This document shows positions 61,344 through 64,000 of a stretch of DNA of 64,000 nt, piece after piece (within the stretch, counting starts at the first letter, position 1; each line of letters opens with the position of its first letter). This DNA comes from Reichenbachiella faecimaris (GTDB lineage: Bacteria; Bacteroidota; Bacteroidia; Cytophagales; Cyclobacteriaceae). Below the pieces are notes generated by a model. That model was not told where the DNA came from, made no database searches, and was given only the letters and a program-made list of their open reading frames with translations. The DNA is taken from assembly GCF_900176375.1 (NCBI RefSeq), contig NZ_FWYF01000001.1, forward strand, positions 1,312,449 to 1,376,448, in the 5' to 3' direction. A program made the translations under genes and the position numbers.

Positions 61344-64000
61344 ATGAAAAGGTCTCTGATTTTAAATGGGTGGATAGCACTGCTTTGTCTGTGGACAAAT
61401 GCATCATTGGCAGAGACTGTTCAATCCAAGAAGAGTATTGATAGTCTCAAAGATTCTCTCCACATTTCTTCTGGAGTTGAACGGGCCGAAATACTGGCTC
61501 AACTGAGTTGGCAATATCGAAACGTTAATAGCGATTCTGCCTTGTATTTTGGGAAGCAAGCCTATGAGCTATCCAAAAGCTACAACTACGAGAGCGGCAT
61601 TATCAAAAGTCTGAATTTTCAGGGCATTGCCTATCGAAACAAGAGTGATTATTCTAATGCCTTTAAGTTTTTTGTAGAAGCGCTCAAAGCAGCTGAAGAG
61701 GCACAAAACCTTGAGCAGATTGGGTACTCCAATATCAACATTGGGAACATCTACATCTACCAAACCAATTACAATGGCGCATTGGAGTATTTCGAGAAGG
61801 CACTTGCTTCTGCACAAGAGCTCAATGACCAAAGCATGCTTGCCTACATCTATCTAAACCTTGGGCGAACCTATTTGCGAATGGATAAGTATGACAAAGC
61901 AGAACTCAATTACTTAAAAACCAGAGGAATTAGAAAAAACCTGAACGACAACGAAGGGTTGGTTACCATTGCTGTAGATCTGGCAGAGTTGGCGATGAGA
62001 AAAGGCGACCTCAGCAGGTCGCTGGGCTATTTTCATGAATCTATAGATGCCATAAACCAAATAAAAAATAAAGGAGCTCTAGCCTTTAGTTTATACAATA
62101 TCGCTGTCATACATAGGCAGCAGGGCCATTTGGATTCTGCCGAATACTACTCCCAAGAAAGCTTGCAGGTAGCCAAAAGCAATAACTTGAAAAATGACAT
62201 TCGCAAAATTCATGAAAACCTGTCCATCATAGCTGAAGGACGAGGAGACTATGAGAAGGCCCTTTTTTACTTCAAGCTGAATCAAGAAAATGAAGACTCC
62301 ATTTTTAATGAACAAACAACGCGAACCATTGAAAGCTTAAAGTCACAGTACGAAGCAGAAAAGAAAGAAGCGGAAACCATGTTTCTTCGCGAAATTGTGG
62401 AACGCCAACAGACCATCATTATACTGGCAGCTGCAGCCTCTGTGCTCCTTTTGATCATTGCCATTATCATTTATATGCGGGCAGTAGAAAGAAGAAGATT
62501 GAATCGTCAAATTTCTGCTCAAGCTAAAAAGTTGGAAGAGCTAGACTTTGCTAAATCACGATTCTTTGCCAACATTTCCCATGATCTGCGCAGCCCACTC
62601 AGTTTGATTTTGGGTAATTATGAACAAATCAAGCAAGACGATGAGTCTTACCTTACTTCGGACTCCAAACAAAACTTGGAAGTGGCCAATAAAAATGCCC
62701 AGCGCTTACTCTTTCTTACAGATGAAATCAATGAGTTAACCAAGTTAGAGGAAGGTAAAATCAGCTTAAAGCTGAAAGACGTACCTGTAAATTCTTATTT
62801 ATCTGCCTTGGTATCAATGTTTAAATCCTCAGCCGAATTCAAATCAGTGAATTTGACTTATGAGTCTTCCATAACAGATGAAGTCGGCATTTCTATTGAC
62901 CCCAATCAGTTTGAAAAGATTATTTTCAATCTGATTACGAACGCCTTGAAACATACGCATCAGGGAGACTCCGTTATGGTCAAAGTCGAAACCATAAACC
63001 ATGATCTCAAAATATATATCAGAGACACTGGTGAGGGCATTCCTGAAAATAGTCTCCCCTATTTATTTGATAGATACTATCAGTCTCCTACGAACAAATA
63101 TCATGTTTATGAAGGGTTAGGTATTGGTCTTTCTCTGGTCAAGGAACTCATTGATGTTCACGGTGGGAAGATTAGCGTTAAATCCAAGATTGGAGAAGGA
63201 TCTACTTTTACGTTGACAATACCTTTCATGACATTGGAAGACTTGAACCCTGAAGTGCCAGAAACCTCAGAATATATTCAAACCAAAAACAAACTATGGA
63301 GCGAACTCTGGGAGAAAACATACCAGGAAGGGCAAACGGTGAGTCTATCTGCCAATGGTCAAGATAGTAGCAAACCCAAACTACTTCTGGTAGATGACCA
63401 CCCAGAGGTTCGGGAATTTATTGCCAAACTGATCAAACAAGACTACGAGGTAACTGAAGCCGAAAATGGTGTAATGGCACTCAAAATACTCAAAAATCAG
63501 TCTATTGATTTGGTAATCACAGATTTGATGATGCCGTGGATGGATGGATTTGAACTACTGGAAAAAATGCAGGAAAATGAAGATTGGAAGTCAATTCCTG
63601 TTTTGGTAGTTTCTGCCAGAAATACTGCAGATGATCAGTTTCAGGTATTGACCAGAGGCATCAACAACATCCTTCAAAAGCCTTTTGGTAAAAAAGATAT
63701 TTTGCTCAGGATCAAAAATTTACTAAACCAAAAAGAAAAGTGGGCCAAGGAAGGTGGTAATACCATTATTGTCAATGACAGACCTTTGATAAACGATATT
63801 GAAAAAGAATTACTTGAAAAAGTAAAAAAGTTAGTGATTGAACAGATTGACAATCCAGATCTAACCGTACTTGTATTGGCAGATGAAATGGCTGCCAGCG
63901 AAAGAAAGGTCTATAGAATGATTAAAAAATTGACTGACCTCACTCCGCACGAATATATCAAAGAAATCAGATGGCACTATTTGGAGCAATTGATCAAAAA
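61344..64000 (+). CDS. TPR-sensor hybrid histidine kinase / response regulator with AraC output, 3' end beyond the window
   Basis: 886 codons present, open at the right edge. Signal peptide (about 1-23); TPR repeats in the periplasm (about 40-330); one membrane segment (about 352-372); HisKA with FFANISHDLRSPL (His413); HATPase (about 515-625; NLITNALKHTHQ, DTGEGIPE, GLGIGLSLV); receiver with LVITDLMMPWMDG (Asp727); and the start of an AraC domain (LTVLVLADEMAASERKVYRMIKKL) cut at residue 886. Same output logic as the PUL regulator but with a TPR instead of propeller sensor. Divergent from the TonB receptor, which is its most likely target (inference). Confidence 0.93.
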   Translation, partial: MKRSLILNGWIALLCLWTNASLAETVQSKKSIDSLKDSLHISSGVERAEILAQLSWQYRNVNSDSALYFGKQAYELSKSYNYESGIIKSLNFQGIAYRNKSDYSNAFKFFVEALKAAEEAQNLEQIGYSNINIGNIYIYQTNYNGALEYFEKALASAQELNDQSMLAYIYLNLGRTYLRMDKYDKAELNYLKTRGIRKNLNDNEGLVTIAVDLAELAMRKGDLSRSLGYFHESIDAINQIKNKGALAFSLYNIAVIHRQQGHLDSAEYYSQESLQVAKSNNLKNDIRKIHENLSIIAEGRGDYEKALFYFKLNQENEDSIFNEQTTRTIESLKSQYEAEKKEAETMFLREIVERQQTIIILAAAASVLLLIIAIIIYMRAVERRRLNRQISAQAKKLEELDFAKSRFFANISHDLRSPLSLILGNYEQIKQDDESYLTSDSKQNLEVANKNAQRLLFLTDEINELTKLEEGKISLKLKDVPVNSYLSALVSMFKSSAEFKSVNLTYESSITDEVGISIDPNQFEKIIFNLITNALKHTHQGDSVMVKVETINHDLKIYIRDTGEGIPENSLPYLFDRYYQSPTNKYHVYEGLGIGLSLVKELIDVHGGKISVKSKIGEGSTFTLTIPFMTLEDLNPEVPETSEYIQTKNKLWSELWEKTYQEGQTVSLSANGQDSSKPKLLLVDDHPEVREFIAKLIKQDYEVTEAENGVMALKILKNQSIDLVITDLMMPWMDGFELLEKMQENEDWKSIPVLVVSARNTADDQFQVLTRGINNILQKPFGKKDILLRIKNLLNQKEKWAKEGGNTIIVNDRPLINDIEKELLEKVKKLVIEQIDNPDLTVLVLADEMAASERKVYRMIKKLTDLTPHEYIKEIRWHYLEQLIK

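Overview
The window comes from a member of the Bacteroidota, most likely a marine-type Cytophagales bacterium. The signs are a SusC/SusD polysaccharide locus, hybrid one-protein two-component regulators with AraC output domains, type IX secretion (T9SS) C-terminal sorting domains, gliding-type SprB repeats, many short lipoproteins and TAnnTTTG promoter -7 boxes. I cannot name the genus. I saw no tRNA, rRNA, CRISPR array or insertion sequence.

Layout. 1-16.4 kb is a polysaccharide utilisation locus: a GH87-type beta-helix enzyme (cut by the left edge), a GH97 alpha-glucosidase, a GH71/99-like enzyme, SusD, SusC and a PKD lipoprotein, with a divergent hybrid sensor/regulator. The enzyme set points to an alpha-1,3-linked glucan. 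16.7-21.0 kb is a nitrogen unit: type II glutamine synthetase, an ankyrin-tailed glutaminase, an ammonium channel and a tiny secreted protein with three GPAAKN repeats. 21.4-34.8 kb holds two large T9SS-secreted proteins (a BspA/cadherin adhesin and an M43 metalloprotease with BspA-like repeats), an envelope operon (SprB-cytochrome c lipoprotein, YceI, DUF5777, COG4315) and a regulator fusing an alpha/beta hydrolase, a dead cyclase-like domain and AraC. 35-37.6 kb is a TPR histidine kinase with a LytTR regulator. 37.8-47.2 kb is a stress cluster: MscS, YtxH, Dps, PAS kinase, NtrC-type regulator, receiver protein, ferritin-like protein, aconitase, coiled-coil lipoprotein and UspA. 47.5-52.1 kb holds a secreted hypothetical, an unusual twin ABC ATPase, an AraC regulator between two inverted-repeat elements, and ilvC. 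52.1-57.1 kb holds two MacB/FtsX-type permeases. 57.2-64 kb holds a small membrane protein, a lipoprotein plus STN-type TonB receptor, and a divergent TPR-kinase-REC-AraC hybrid cut by the right edge.

The most unusual signal is regulatory. Six sites between 21.1 and 33.1 kb share a roughly 40-base motif made of two half-sites (TGTCGGAA-type and GCCGGA-type) exactly 21 bases apart. In each, the proximal half-site lies 34-35 bases upstream of a TAnnTTTG-like -7 box. Four sites precede protein genes: glutamine synthetase, the adhesin, the metalloprotease and the SprB-cytochrome c operon. Two others, plus the metalloprotease site, are followed within about 65-75 bases by hairpins with T-rich tails, suggesting short untranslated RNAs or attenuated leaders. 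The hydrolase-AraC fusion and the LytTR regulator lie next to this zone and are the natural candidates for the binding protein.
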